Origin: Phycisphaerae bacterium
Lineage (GTDB): Bacteria > Planctomycetota > Phycisphaerae > UBA1845 > Fen-1342
Assembly: GCA_030612705.1 (NCBI GenBank)
Contig: JAUWNI010000009.1
Coordinates: forward strand, 1-53,486
Reading direction: 5' to 3'
Length of the DNA stretch: 53,486 nt
Part shown: positions 1 through 8,190 of the stretch, piece by piece
Layout: every line of letters starts with the position of its first letter
How positions within the stretch are numbered: position 1 is the first letter of the stretch
The notes under the pieces: generated by a model
Seen by the model: only the letters and a program-made list of their open reading frames with translations
The model's database searches: none
What the model was told of the DNA's origin: nothing
Translations under genes and position numbers: made by a program

Positions 1-130
1 TTTTTGTTTAATATCATTTCCGGGGGGGTTGTTTTTTTTTTGGGGTTTTTCGGGGGGGGCCGGGGTGGGGTTGTTTTGGTGGTGTTCGGGGGTGTGCTTC
101 TAGTGGGGGGCGGGGGGGGGCCAACGCTAC
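1..130. other. Low-complexity contig end
   Basis: The stretch is almost entirely G and T homopolymer runs with scattered C, unlike anything else in the window. It has no plausible reading frame or symmetrical structure. It is best read as poor-quality sequence at a contig end rather than biology. Confidence 0.6.
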
Positions 131-135
131 CCACA

Positions 136-158
136 AATCGAGGTGTGACAAAGCACTA
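136..158 (-). repeat. Partial end of a TA-flanked MITE-like element
   Basis: The bases aatcgaggtgtgacaaagca followed by cta closely match the right end of the complete element ending near 51633. Only this end is recognisable here; the rest would lie in the low-quality contig end. It sits directly downstream of the stop of the dockerin repeat protein. Confidence 0.4.
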
Positions 159-192
159 GCCAATGTTGACGTGGAATCCAACGGCCGCGCGG

Positions 193-1779
193 CTACGGAC
201 AGCCCGCGCCGTAGTTCGCCAGCAGGGCGGCCAGGTCGGACAAGTCCACATCCCCGTCGCCGTCGAGGTCACCGTCGGCGTAGGTCGCGCCGCTGGTCAT
301 GCCGTAGTTTGACAGCAGTTGTGCCAGGTCGGACAGATCCACGCAGCCGTCGCCGTCCAGGTCGCCGAGTATGCCAAGCGAGCCGTTGGGATTCGCGTTC
401 TGGGCGTAGATGTCGCGAGTGGGATTTCGGTTATCCCACCACACGAGCACGGCGCCGCCCTGTGCCCCAACCGCGGCAGTTGTCAGACTGCCCTTGGAGC
501 TTAGCAGCGAACAGAACACGGTCGGCATGTCCGGCCATACAGATTGGCCGTCGCTGTCAACTCGCATTCCCACAACACGGTCCAGTACGACTGAACCGGT
601 CGGCTCGTCGAACCAGAAAACTATCGCCCCGTCCGCATACGGCACGCTGCGAGGGTAAGACTTGTAGAGGTCGTTCACCGGCAAGTACTCGATCCCGCTG
701 TTGGTCCACATGCGTTGGCCGCTCGCCGATATCTTCTGGCCATAAATGCCCCACATGCTCTGACCGCTGTTGCGCTCGTTCCAGAATACAAAGATCTCAT
801 CGGTGACGGCGTTGTACGAGACGGTCGGGTCGATATGGTGCCGGTTGCCCAACGTGGAGGCCTCTACGCCGTTATGCGGGAACAGCTCGGTGCCGTCGCT
901 CGCGAGGTGCTGAACGAAGCTACTGTACAGGACGCCGTCGCTGCGGTGCCAGACCATGATCGCACCGCCGGATCCGTCCGGCTGAAGAATCGGCTCATAC
1001 CACGGCGGAACCCAGTCGTCGTCGAAAACATCGACCGGAGCAGGCCAGAGGACCGTGCCGTCGTCGGCGTACTTCAGGGCCCGGATGTCATTGGGCCCCG
1101 GGAAGCTCCCGTTGCGCATCCAACTGACGATAAAGCTCCCGCTGTCCGCCGCCACGACTTCGCCGTGGAGTGGGGTTTCACCCGGCTCGCCGGTGATTGT
1201 AAAGTCGAACTGCGGCACCCCGTTGGCTGAGAGTTTTCGAATGCCGACGCCGCTGTCACCCGACCAGACGCACACGAAACCACCATCGCTTGTCTCGGCG
1301 ATGCGCGGGTCGGCCGCGAACTCGTCGTCGTCCGTAACCGCGACGCCGTCGAGCCCCCAGAGAAATGTGCCGTTGGGACTAATGCGATACGCGTAGACAT
1401 CCCAGTCACCACCCGCGCGTATGTCCACGAACACCAGCACGGCGTTATTGCTCGAGTCCACCATCAAATCCCAATCGCAAATCCAGGAATTCTGCGGGTG
1501 GTCGCTGATAAGAATGCCGTTATGCGGCCAGAGCTCGTTACCGTATCTGTCGAGCCGCTGGAGGTATATGTCGTAGTTGCCGGAGGCGTGGTCGTTCCAA
1601 CCGATGTAGCAGCCGCCGTCGGACGCACTTTCCACTTTGGGAACGACCTGTTCACCCGTTCGATCCGCGATAACGAGGTTCGCCGCCGGGTCGGCCGACC
1701 AGCCGGCCGGCGCCGCCGCGTTCCCCGCCGCCCAAATCACCAACAATCCGACCACCGTCAAGACATGTCTGGATTTCAT
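193..1779 (-). CDS. Secreted repeat protein with C-terminal dockerin
   Basis: 528 residues. The first ~25 residues form a signal peptide (MKSRHVLTVVGLLVIWAAG, then an AAA region). The body has about seven or eight ~50-residue repeats, each with a G-x-x-L/F-W core (NELWPHNG, TFLWGLDG, TVLWPAP, TELFPHNG, RMWTNSG, SVWPDMP) and a preceding aromatic strand, which suggests a beta-propeller-like fold. The last ~60 residues are two dockerin-type repeats (GDLDGDGCVDLSDLAQLL and GDLDGDGDVDLSDLAALL) with intact calcium-loop aspartates. The start is supported by the ribosome site GGAGGTG seven bases upstream. The dockerin implies attachment to a partner or the cell surface; no cohesin gene is visible in the window. 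The function of the repeat part is unknown. Confidence 0.88.
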   Translation of the reverse strand: MKSRHVLTVVGLLVIWAAGNAAAPAGWSADPAANLVIADRTGEQVVPKVESASDGGCYIGWNDHASGNYDIYLQRLDRYGNELWPHNGILISDHPQNSWICDWDLMVDSSNNAVLVFVDIRAGGDWDVYAYRISPNGTFLWGLDGVAVTDDDEFAADPRIAETSDGGFVCVWSGDSGVGIRKLSANGVPQFDFTITGEPGETPLHGEVVAADSGSFIVSWMRNGSFPGPNDIRALKYADDGTVLWPAPVDVFDDDWVPPWYEPILQPDGSGGAIMVWHRSDGVLYSSFVQHLASDGTELFPHNGVEASTLGNRHHIDPTVSYNAVTDEIFVFWNERNSGQSMWGIYGQKISASGQRMWTNSGIEYLPVNDLYKSYPRSVPYADGAIVFWFDEPTGSVVLDRVVGMRVDSDGQSVWPDMPTVFCSLLSSKGSLTTAAVGAQGGAVLVWWDNRNPTRDIYAQNANPNGSLGILGDLDGDGCVDLSDLAQLLSNYGMTSGATYADGDLDGDGDVDLSDLAALLANYGAGCP

Positions 1780-1783
1780 CTTT

Positions 1784-1790
1784 CACCTCC
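1784..1790 (-). promoter_or_regulatory. Ribosome binding site GGAGGTG
   Basis: A near-perfect Shine-Dalgarno sequence lies six bases before the ATG at 1779 and fixes the start of the dockerin repeat protein. Confidence 0.8.
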
Positions 1791-1969
1791 ATTGGATGTG
1801 CGCATATTACATATACGCGCATTGTAACACATCTTGTTCAATCGCATATAAAAACAAAACGTATGAAAGCCGCGCATAACGACAAGCACGCTTGAATGCG
1901 TGGCGCCGGGCGGGCTGAAGCCCGCGGCTCTTCATTTGGATGCGAGGCATTATTGTTGAGACACTACAC

Positions 1970-2103
1970 TAGCAATCCACCGTAAAAGTCATGTAGCGTC
2001 GGGTCTCCGTGCCCGACGCGGGATATAAACTGCGTTCCACGGCCGACACGGGGGTCGGCCGCTACAGTCTATGGGCGCCGCCGACTTTTGCGGCGGACTG
2101 CTA
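1970..2103. mobile_element. MITE-like element, GTAAAAGT family, copy 1
   Basis: Ends are imperfect inverted repeats. The left end is TAGCAATCCACCGTAAAAGT. The right end, read on the other strand, is TAGCAGTCCGCCGCAAAAGT, so about 17 of 20 positions agree. Both ends carry a TA dinucleotide. The interior holds smaller hairpins (gtcgggtctccgtgcccgac, ggccgacacgggggtcggcc). A second copy lies at 17981-18123 with the same ends but a different interior. There is no room for a transposase, so it is non-autonomous if mobile. Confidence 0.65.
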
Positions 2104-2158
2104 GCCGTCATGCACACCGTCAATATCGAACCCGTGCCAAGAAACGCTGTCTTAAGCG

Positions 2159-5100
2159 TTACGGACAGGTCGTGCCGTACACCGCCAACAACGTTGCCAG
2201 GTCGGCTAAGTCGACATCGCCGTCACCGTCGAGGTCGCCGTCTTCGTAGTTCGCGCCGCTGGTCGTGCCGTAGTTGGACAGCAGTTGTGCCAGATCGCTC
2301 AGGTCGACGTCGCCGTCGCCATCGAGGTCACCGAGGCAGAACTGCTCGTCGCTGTAGAACTCGACCTCGCTGAGCATCATATAGGAGCCGGAGCTACTAT
2401 GGTCCGCGATGGTGATTTCCATCGTGTCGCCCTCGAGATCGAGGTCTTCGAAGATCAGCGCGCATGGCTCGCCGCCCGGCGGGTCGGTGATGTCGAACTC
2501 GAGTGTAATTCCGCCCATGCTGATTGTGACGTCCTGGGGCGGATTGACGCCTCCGGTTCCGTTGGAGTCATCGACATGGAGGATGACCGTATTGATTGAG
2601 ACGGTGCCGTCGAAGTGGAATGTAATCGTCGGATCGATGGAGACCCAGCCGACGTACAGCGGGTAGTCTTGTCCCCAGTTCTGAGTAGCGATCACGCCGT
2701 CGACGAGTTCGCCGAGGCCGTCGCTGAGCGGTGAGAGGGGCTGGGTCGGGTCGCCATGTCCGTCGTAGCTGTCGTCGAAGTAGGTATACATACCGGCCTC
2801 GCCGTTGAGCATGTCGTAGGTGACGGGCCTGATCATGTTGACCGTTGTGAAGCGGTAAACAGCCGAGTAGTCGCCGGTGCCGCAGGCGTTTAGGGCCCGG
2901 ACGCGCCAGAAGTACTGCGAGAGCGTCTCCAGGGGGGTGCTCAACGTGTGGGTCGTTTCGGCAACGGTTGCGGCGTAGACGACGTTCGCGAACGCCGCGT
3001 CGCTGGCTACTTCTAGCTCGTACTGGCGTGCCTGCTCGGCGGGCTCCCAGCTCAGTTCGGCCAGTAGCGGGACGCCGCTCTCGCCAAGTGCGGGGCTGGT
3101 GAGCGTGACCTGCGCGGGGACGTCATCCGCGATGACCAGGCCGACGAGCGTCGACCGCTGTAGTGTTATCGAGGTTCCGGTGATGACGATGTAGTATTCG
3201 TCGGGCGCGGCGGCGCCCAGGTTGCCGACGGTCATGACCGTCGTGAACGGCGGGGGCAGAGAGTTGGTTGAGAAACTCACGTCCGCGCCGGCCGGGGTCC
3301 CGTCGGTGGTGAGAGTGACCACCTCGTCGAAATCTCCCAACTGGCTGACTTCGATGGTGTACACAACTTCGTCGCCCGAAGTTGTGCACAACTCTTGCGA
3401 GCCGGGGTCGGGGTCGAGCGTGAAACCTGTGACGCCCATGACGGTGGCGGTCGGGTCGCCAAACAGCGTGATCTCGTAGCAGCACCACCGCATGTAGTCT
3501 TCGTTGATGCGGTAGACGTTGTCTTCTTTCGAGTCGGCGTTGGCACGACCTAGCTGCGGCTTGCCTTCCTCGGCGCTGTAGACGGCGTCCCAGAGTTCGC
3601 GGTTGTAGCGCTGCGAGGCGCCATCGGTCGAGCTCCAGGCTCCGAAGCCGTAACGCGCGTTCATGATGACGGCAAAGGCGCCGTAGTCGGTCTTGATGTT
3701 CATGTACTCGGCCCAGCAGTCGGTGCCGTCGAAGTGGCCGGCCGAACACGTCTGCGAGTAGACAAAGCACAATTCGTCGTTGGTGAGCAGGTTCATGATG
3801 TCGTTGTTGTAGAGCTTCATGGCGTAGTTGTCGGCGCCGTGGCCGAGGTGGTTGAGGATGTGCAGGCCGGAGTTGATACGACCGACGAGTTCGGACTGCG
3901 GCCAGCTATGACCCGGCCAATCGCGCTCGAAAAGCTCGTCGATTTCGTACACATCCGACGGGATGCCGACGGTGGTGTACCCATGGGCATCGGAACCGTC
4001 GATAAGCTCTTCCAGCGTGTCGCCGGCATACTCGGAGGGGCCGCCGAACCCGAGGTGCTCGCCGACGAGCAGGACCTTCTCGGGCAGTAGGTGTGAGCCG
4101 CCGAGATACCAGATGGTTTTGTTAACGAAGCGTGTGGCCTCGGTTGCATTACCGACCGCGGCCCGGCCGATGTAGACCTCGGCGAAGAGGTCGACGTCGC
4201 CGCCGCCTTCGCCGTCGGTTGGCTCGCCCCATCGGGAATCGCCGTCGTAGTTCCAGGTGCCATCGAGGCAGGTGAAGTAGATATCGCCGGGCATGTTGTT
4301 GATGGGGTTGGAGCCGTCGCCGAAGTCGACGTAGAGGTCCTTGGCCGGGAAGACGTCGTCGTCGCCGCCGATGATGACGTAGTCTATGCCGTCGAGCGTA
4401 TAGCGAGCTTGGATGTAATCGCGCACTTCGTCGGGGTTCGTACTGCCGACGTCGGTCGACGTGTGAATCTCGGTGGCGATGCCGTTGGCGTTGTGATAGT
4501 TCATGAGCGGTTCGAAAGCGCCGACGAGTTCGGGAGTTGTGAGGATCAGGAGATCATAGCTTCGCTCGCCGCCCATTCCCGCCGCCGCGTAGCTCTCGAC
4601 GATTTGCGGGTTGTCGACTCTGGCGCGCGTCTCGCGCTCGTCGCCCGGGAGTCCGCGGAACAGAGGGGCGGGCTTTCCGGAATCGACCGTGTCTACGATG
4701 ACGGTCAGGTTCGGGTAGTAGTAGAGTTCGCCGGAAGCGGGAACATACTGCACGGGCTGGAGCTTGAGGATCAGGATTTGGTATCCGCGGAAGACATGGG
4801 TGCCGACGCGTTCAAAGCTCGCCGCGGGGAACGGGCGGTCCGACGCGTAGATCGCGGGATCGGGCGTGGGTGGAACGATCGCATCCGGGCCCTCGGAGAG
4901 CTTGAACTGCGGACCCACCGGCTCGATCAGATGACCACTTCCCAGAGAAACCCGCTCACCCGGTACGATCTCGATGCCGACGACCTCGCCGCCAAACGGG
5001 AGGAGGACGTGAGCCCCGCGCGCCGGCAGGGCCGGCTGACCGATGTTGCCGCCATTCGGGCAGTTCGGCATGCTCAATCGGTGATACACCTGTCCGTCGA

Positions 5101-5260
5101 TGGTGACCTCGGTCACCTCCGGGCGCTCGAACGAGTAGTCCAGGGTTAATTGGTGATCGGTAGCCAGGGCAGCACCTGGGACGATGAACATGCAGGCGAG
5201 AATCGCCATCGTCGGTGAAAACAGCTTCTGTCCCAAACGCAGCGTGTCTGAGTGCGTCAT
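2159..5260 (-). CDS. Secreted C25 (gingipain-type) protease with dockerin
   Basis: 1033 residues from ATG 5260; the frame stays open for 31 more codons upstream, but AAAGGAG lies six bases before this ATG. Residues 1-35 are a signal peptide and ~40-225 resemble the C25 propeptide. Residues ~235-610 are a C25 cysteine peptidase domain (YDLLILTTPEL, YVIIGGDDDVFP) with likely catalytic His474 (HLGHG) and Cys505 (YSQTCSAGHFD). Their spacing of 31 residues is close to that in gingipain R. Then follow Ig/fibronectin-like domains (~620-830), a galactose-binding/discoidin-like domain (~835-970) and two dockerin repeats at the end (GDLDGDGDVDLSDLAQLL; GDLDGDGDVDLADLATLL). It probably acts outside the cell, with the dockerin as anchor. 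Cleavage specificity cannot be read from the sequence. Confidence 0.9.
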   Translation of the reverse strand: MTHSDTLRLGQKLFSPTMAILACMFIVPGAALATDHQLTLDYSFERPEVTEVTIDGQVYHRLSMPNCPNGGNIGQPALPARGAHVLLPFGGEVVGIEIVPGERVSLGSGHLIEPVGPQFKLSEGPDAIVPPTPDPAIYASDRPFPAASFERVGTHVFRGYQILILKLQPVQYVPASGELYYYPNLTVIVDTVDSGKPAPLFRGLPGDERETRARVDNPQIVESYAAAGMGGERSYDLLILTTPELVGAFEPLMNYHNANGIATEIHTSTDVGSTNPDEVRDYIQARYTLDGIDYVIIGGDDDVFPAKDLYVDFGDGSNPINNMPGDIYFTCLDGTWNYDGDSRWGEPTDGEGGGDVDLFAEVYIGRAAVGNATEATRFVNKTIWYLGGSHLLPEKVLLVGEHLGFGGPSEYAGDTLEELIDGSDAHGYTTVGIPSDVYEIDELFERDWPGHSWPQSELVGRINSGLHILNHLGHGADNYAMKLYNNDIMNLLTNDELCFVYSQTCSAGHFDGTDCWAEYMNIKTDYGAFAVIMNARYGFGAWSSTDGASQRYNRELWDAVYSAEEGKPQLGRANADSKEDNVYRINEDYMRWCCYEITLFGDPTATVMGVTGFTLDPDPGSQELCTTSGDEVVYTIEVSQLGDFDEVVTLTTDGTPAGADVSFSTNSLPPPFTTVMTVGNLGAAAPDEYYIVITGTSITLQRSTLVGLVIADDVPAQVTLTSPALGESGVPLLAELSWEPAEQARQYELEVASDAAFANVVYAATVAETTHTLSTPLETLSQYFWRVRALNACGTGDYSAVYRFTTVNMIRPVTYDMLNGEAGMYTYFDDSYDGHGDPTQPLSPLSDGLGELVDGVIATQNWGQDYPLYVGWVSIDPTITFHFDGTVSINTVILHVDDSNGTGGVNPPQDVTISMGGITLEFDITDPPGGEPCALIFEDLDLEGDTMEITIADHSSSGSYMMLSEVEFYSDEQFCLGDLDGDGDVDLSDLAQLLSNYGTTSGANYEDGDLDGDGDVDLADLATLLAVYGTTCP

Positions 5261-5266
5261 CTCTTG

Positions 5267-5273
5267 CTCCTTT
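5267..5273 (-). promoter_or_regulatory. Ribosome binding site AAAGGAG
   Basis: AAAGGAG six bases before ATG 5260 selects this start for the C25 protease over the upstream in-frame start at 5353, which would place a non-signal-like stretch before the signal peptide. Confidence 0.75.
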
Positions 5274-5545
5274 ACTGTAGCCATAGGTTGTTGGAAGAGG
5301 CGTGTACCGCCAGGGCTTACAATCCCTCCCACGTGGGCGCCTCCGGAAACCATGATACGCCGTCAGGGTCGATTATACCTGTTTTAGTGGCTGGGCGGAC
5401 ATTTTTTCGGCGATGTGACCGAAAAGGGCGAGGTAGAGTCGAGACGTGGCGCGGTGGGGTAGATTGGGCATAGCGTGTTGCCGACCCTTTTGGTTGTCGG
5501 GGCCTCGGTAGCCCAATCATGCTCCGTTTCCACGTCCCGCTCATC

Positions 5546-5578
5546 GAACCGGATGTGCAGATTTACCGCATCCGGCTC
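5546..5578 (-). ncRNA. Group II intron domain V hairpin
   Basis: On the minus strand the 33-base segment starts GAGCCGGATGCGG, has a TAAAT loop region and closes with TCTGCACATCCGGTTC. The GAGCCGGAT arm pairs with ATCCGGTTC (one G-U pair), and an inner GCGG arm pairs with the TCTGC side around a two-base bulge. This is the conserved catalytic domain V pattern, including the AGC of the triad in the 5' strand. Confidence 0.75.
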
Positions 5579-5589
5579 TCGGACAAGAT

Positions 5590-5721
5590 TCATGCTTTCG
5601 CCCACGGGCGGGTCGCGGCCAGCGGCTCCAGTTGGAGCAGCCCCAGGGTTTCATGTAAGTACTCGTCGGGGAAGCGTGCGTAGCCCCGACCCTGGACCTT
5701 GTCGCTCGACACCCTGTTCTC
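5590..5721 (-). pseudogene. ltrA: C-terminal remnant of group II intron maturase
   Basis: An open minus-strand stretch with no start of its own ends at TGA 5590-5592, just before domain V. It reads SGENRVSSDKVQGRGYARF followed by PDEYLHETLGLLQLEP and ends PWAKA. This resembles the extreme C-terminus of intron-encoded reverse transcriptase/maturases (FPDEYLY...LGL). The reverse transcriptase and thumb domains are absent. Confidence 0.6.
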
Positions 5722-6057
5722 GCCCGAGCCAGGCTTGCATCCAGCAACAGCGGCCTTCCCCGAGTGACGGCCGGGTCGGCTTCCGCATTACCACTTTTCG
5801 AGGCCTGCTCGGCGTTCACTGCTCGTTGCGGCTTGCCTGCTCACCAAGTCGCTTGTCGCGACCCTCTACACCGAAGGCTCCGACGGCTTCGTTACCTCCA
5901 CCGCCGCTCCAATTGCTACCGGCTGGAGCGACCAGTTGCCGGGCGGGTCTGACTCCCGCTGAAAATCCACGCCTTTCACGGCGCACCGTCAGGAAAGGGG
6001 GTGGCATCTGAATGTCATTCCGACCGCGTCCGCCGACGGCGGCCGCGCGGAGGAATC

Positions 6058-6207
6058 TAATACTCCGTCACACCTCAATTGATGGGTGCCATGCCCAAGC
6101 CGAAGGCGCGGGCATGTTTCTCGATACGGGACCAGCATGGCCGCGCTTTGCTTGGCCATGGCACCCCACCCGCTCGTACCCGTCAATTCAACTGTGACAG
6201 CGCTCTA
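6058..6207. mobile_element. MITE-like element, GTGCTCCGTCACA family
   Basis: The left end TAATACTCCGTCACACCTCA and the right end (complement TAGAGCGCTGTCACAGTTGA) are imperfect inverted repeats that match the perfect ends of the element at 51478-51633. An inner arm (gatgggtgccatgcc / ggccatggcaccccacc) echoes the gggtggcccatgg palindrome found elsewhere. Its right TA is shared with the next element. Confidence 0.5.
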
Positions 6208-6345
6208 GTGCTCCGCCACACGTAAATGTGCGGGTAGCGGCGGGGCGCGGTGCCCGACGCAGGCGGGCGTGAGGCGGCCGCGCGTCGACGTCGGCCGCGG
6301 GGGGCCGACGCTACAACCCGCATCTTTAGCAGTGGCGACGCACTA
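6206..6345. mobile_element. MITE-like element, GTGCTCCGCCACACG family, copy 1
   Basis: 140 bases flanked by TA. The left end starts TAGTGCTCCGCCACACGTAA and continues to gtgcgggtagc. The right end, read in complement, starts TAGTGCGTCGCCACTGCTAA and continues to gatgcgggttgtagc. A homologous ~141-base copy lies in the opposite orientation at 53243-53383, with matching interior (gcctgcgtcgggcac, ccgcggcc). No coding capacity. Confidence 0.65.
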
Positions 6346-6627
6346 GCCGGAATCCGACTCGGGGACGGATTCCTCGGCGCTGAGCTTCTCGGAATGACAG
6401 CGTACTCACGCAAATCACGCTCACACCCTGGATTCGGCCGCAAGTGTACGTCGAAATCGCCTGTCGCCTCGAATTGAGGCGACCGATAACGCGTGTGGCA
6501 CCGGCATCTCGCGTGTCAAGACGGCCGATAATGGAAAAACTGTCACAATTGCCGTTTGCTGTTGGGTTGGGAAGTTTTGTAAGCTTAAAAATGGGCACCT
6601 TGGGTTCCCGCAAGGAGTTGACCGGTG

Positions 6628-6807
6628 ATGATCTCTGTCCTGACCCGCGTTGCAGGCAGGCTGTTGCGTGACGACTCCGCCGCCACGGCCACCGAATACG
6701 CCGTGATGCTGGCGCTCGTACTGGCGGTCATCATCGCCTCGGTAACGGTCTTCGGACAGAATCTGGGTGCCTGTTACGTCATGATCCGCACCACGCTGTT
6801 CGGCTAA
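6628..6807 (+). CDS. Flp-type pilin subunit
   Basis: 59 residues from ATG 6628; a GTG codon directly before it is an alternative. AGGAG at 6613-6617 fits the start. The protein has the Flp/Fap pilin layout: a short basic leader ending in RLLRDDSAATATEYAVM, then one hydrophobic helix (LALVLAVIIASVTVFG) and a short tail. The charged Asp-Asp, Glu and Tyr before the helix match the DESGATAIEYGL pattern of the family. It would be a Tad/Flp pilus subunit or a pseudopilin. No Tad assembly genes or prepilin peptidase lie in the window, so it appears to be an orphan. Confidence 0.8.
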   Translation: MISVLTRVAGRLLRDDSAATATEYAVMLALVLAVIIASVTVFGQNLGACYVMIRTTLFG

Positions 6808-6897
6808 CCCGGATTATTCCTACCGCGTAGAGCTTGGCGCGGCCTTCGGCCGCAACCAAAAGGGCCATGGGGTCGAGGGTCCGAGGGTCCAAGTGAT

Positions 6898-6981
6898 CGG
6901 GTGGCCCATGGCTTTAGCCGTGGGGGACACGAATCGACCGCCCATTCGTGTCCCCCGCCGCTGAAGCGACGGGCCACCCAC
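6898..6981. repeat. Dispersed palindrome gggtggcccatgg, copy A
   Basis: A long imperfect palindrome: gtggcccatggctttagccg at the left, ttcgtgtcccccgccgctga and cgggccaccca at the right, with gggggacacgaat pairing with attcgtgtccccc. Near-identical copies occur at 18685-18770, and partial ones at 26330-26390 and inside 51518-51602. Copies A and B also share the flank cgcaacgaaa-tctt-gcgaaccgcg. It would form a strong hairpin in RNA. A function as terminator or repeat is not proven. Confidence 0.7.
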
Positions 6982-7045
6982 GCAACGAAAATCTTCGCGA
7001 ACCGCGGAAAACTTCCACCTCCAAGATTCACGCCATGCCCGGCGC

Positions 7046-7083
7046 AAAAAAAAGGCGGCCCTCGTTTTCATCAAACGAGGGCC
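7046..7083 (-). terminator. Rho-independent terminator of the recombinase gene
   Basis: On the minus strand, GGCCCTCGTTT and AAACGAGGGCC form a perfect 11-bp stem around a five-base loop, followed by GCC and a run of eight T. It starts 26 bases beyond the stop of the recombinase gene at 7110. Confidence 0.9.
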
Positions 7084-7109
7084 GTTGTCGGCGTTGAGAT
7101 AACCGGGCG

Positions 7110-8117
7110 CTACGCGCGCGGGTGGGCTTTCTCGTATTCGCTCTTGACGTTTTCGTTCGTCAGGTGCGTGTAGATCTGTGTGGTGCTCAGGCTCTGATGG
7201 CCGAGCATTTCCTGCACGCTGCGCAGGTCGGCGCCTCGTTGGAGCATGTGCGTCGCGAAGCTGTGACGCAGCGTGTGCGGGCTGACCGACAGGTCCAGGC
7301 CGGCTTCGAGCAGATATTTGTCGAGCTTGCGGCGAACACTGCGGGTGCTCAGCCGCTGGCCGTGCTTGTTAATGAAGAGCGCGTCGGGGTCATACTTGGC
7401 GCTATGGAGGCCGGTCCGACGCATATCGAGGTAGTGGATGACCGCCTTGACGGCTCCGGGGCCGATCGGGATCACCCGCTCTTTCTTGCCCTTGCCGCGG
7501 ACACGGATAACGCTGCTGCCGAGGTCGATGTCGGCGATGTTCAGCGCCACCAGTTCGCTGACGCGGATGCCGGTCGAATAGAGCATTTCGAGGATCGCCC
7601 GATCGCGGGCCCCGAGCAGCGTGGTCGTGTTGCAATTCGAGAACAGCTTTTCGATCTGGTCGATGTCGAGGAATTTCGGCAGCCGCTTTTCCTGCTTCGG
7701 CGTGCGGATCGGCGCGACGGGGTTGCTGCCGGCGTACTCACGACGGACCACGAACTTGTAGAAGCTCCGCAGCGTGGCCAATTTTCTGGCCACCGTGCTC
7801 TTGCAGTAGTTCCGATCGTGCAGCTTCGACATGAACAGCCGCACCATATCCGTATCCACCGCGAGCAGTCGTCGATTGGTATCGTCGATTGCCTGCGGGG
7901 AGGGGGGCGCTGACGAGAGCTTGCGGTTCGGGTGGCCGTTGAAGCCCTTCACGCCGTTGTTCGTCGGTCCGAACAGCGGTTCGGCGTCGGGGTCGGCTAA
8001 AAAGACGCAAAACTGCTCCAAGTCGGCGGCGTAGCAGCGGGCGGTGTGCGTCGAGAAATGCCGCTCGGCCCGCAGGTAGTTGATGAACTGGTCGATGATG
8101 GATTCGTGCATGTTCAT
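7110..8117 (-). CDS. xerC: Tyrosine recombinase, XerC/XerD type
   Basis: 335 residues from ATG 8117; upstream TTG 8162 and downstream ATG 8111 are also possible. An N-terminal SAM-like core-binding domain (residues ~3-135) begins ESIIDQFINYLRAERHFS. The C-terminal catalytic domain (~150-330) has the full tyrosine-recombinase set: Arg185 (YSTGIRVSEL), Lys in RGKGKKERVIP, His281/Arg284 (HTLRHSFATHML), His307 (LGHQSLSTTQ) and nucleophile Tyr316 (IYTH). Xer proteins resolve chromosome dimers at dif. An insertion of roughly 40 residues in the N-terminal domain (PLFGPTNNGV to DDTNRRL) makes it longer than usual. It stands alone with its own terminator. XerC and XerD cannot be told apart here. Confidence 0.92.
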   Translation of the reverse strand: MNMHESIIDQFINYLRAERHFSTHTARCYAADLEQFCVFLADPDAEPLFGPTNNGVKGFNGHPNRKLSSAPPSPQAIDDTNRRLLAVDTDMVRLFMSKLHDRNYCKSTVARKLATLRSFYKFVVRREYAGSNPVAPIRTPKQEKRLPKFLDIDQIEKLFSNCNTTTLLGARDRAILEMLYSTGIRVSELVALNIADIDLGSSVIRVRGKGKKERVIPIGPGAVKAVIHYLDMRRTGLHSAKYDPDALFINKHGQRLSTRSVRRKLDKYLLEAGLDLSVSPHTLRHSFATHMLQRGADLRSVQEMLGHQSLSTTQIYTHLTNENVKSEYEKAHPRA

Positions 8118-8190
8118 CAGACGGTCATGACCTTCTTTGGGAGGATCTTGAAACGTGTGCAAGGCGATATCCCACCTTTTCGCGAAACCA

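Larger units (their letters stand above)
1780..2158. other. Gene-free gap with inverted-repeat element
   Basis: The gap between two minus-strand dockerin genes. It contains the leader of the left gene, a short hairpin (gggcgggctgaagcccgc near 1907) and one TA-flanked inverted-repeat element at 1970-2103. No credible coding frame was seen. Confidence 0.6.
5459..5986 (-). mobile_element. Internally deleted group II intron
   Basis: Read on the minus strand, the element opens at 5986 with GTGCGCCGTGAAAGGCGTGG, matching the GUGYG 5' end of bacterial group II introns, followed by domain-I-like sequence. It then runs into the 3' end of an intron-encoded reverse transcriptase frame (5590-5721) and a recognisable domain V hairpin (5546-5578). 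A possible domain VI arm follows (ATTGGGC pairing with GCCCAAT), ending around ...CAATCTAC near 5459. The middle of domain I and almost all of the reverse transcriptase are missing, so it cannot move by itself. The exact 3' end is uncertain by a few bases. Confidence 0.7.
5261..6627. other. Gene-poor stretch: intron remnant and two small elements
   Basis: Between the C25 protease and the pilin there is no intact gene. The segment holds the degenerate group II intron, two abutting MITE-like elements and a short leader with an AGGAG ribosome site for the pilin. Apparent plus-strand open frames here are antisense to the intron. Confidence 0.65.

Noticed and set aside
1-130. G-run cluster as a G-quadruplex or regulatory region
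   Set aside because: The mixture of long G and T homopolymers at the very end of the sequence looks like base-calling noise at a contig end.
5475-6011. Plus-strand open frame of 178 codons resembling proteins often annotated as hypothetical
   Set aside because: It is the antisense of the group II intron remnant; the match between such 'proteins' reflects the conserved intron RNA.
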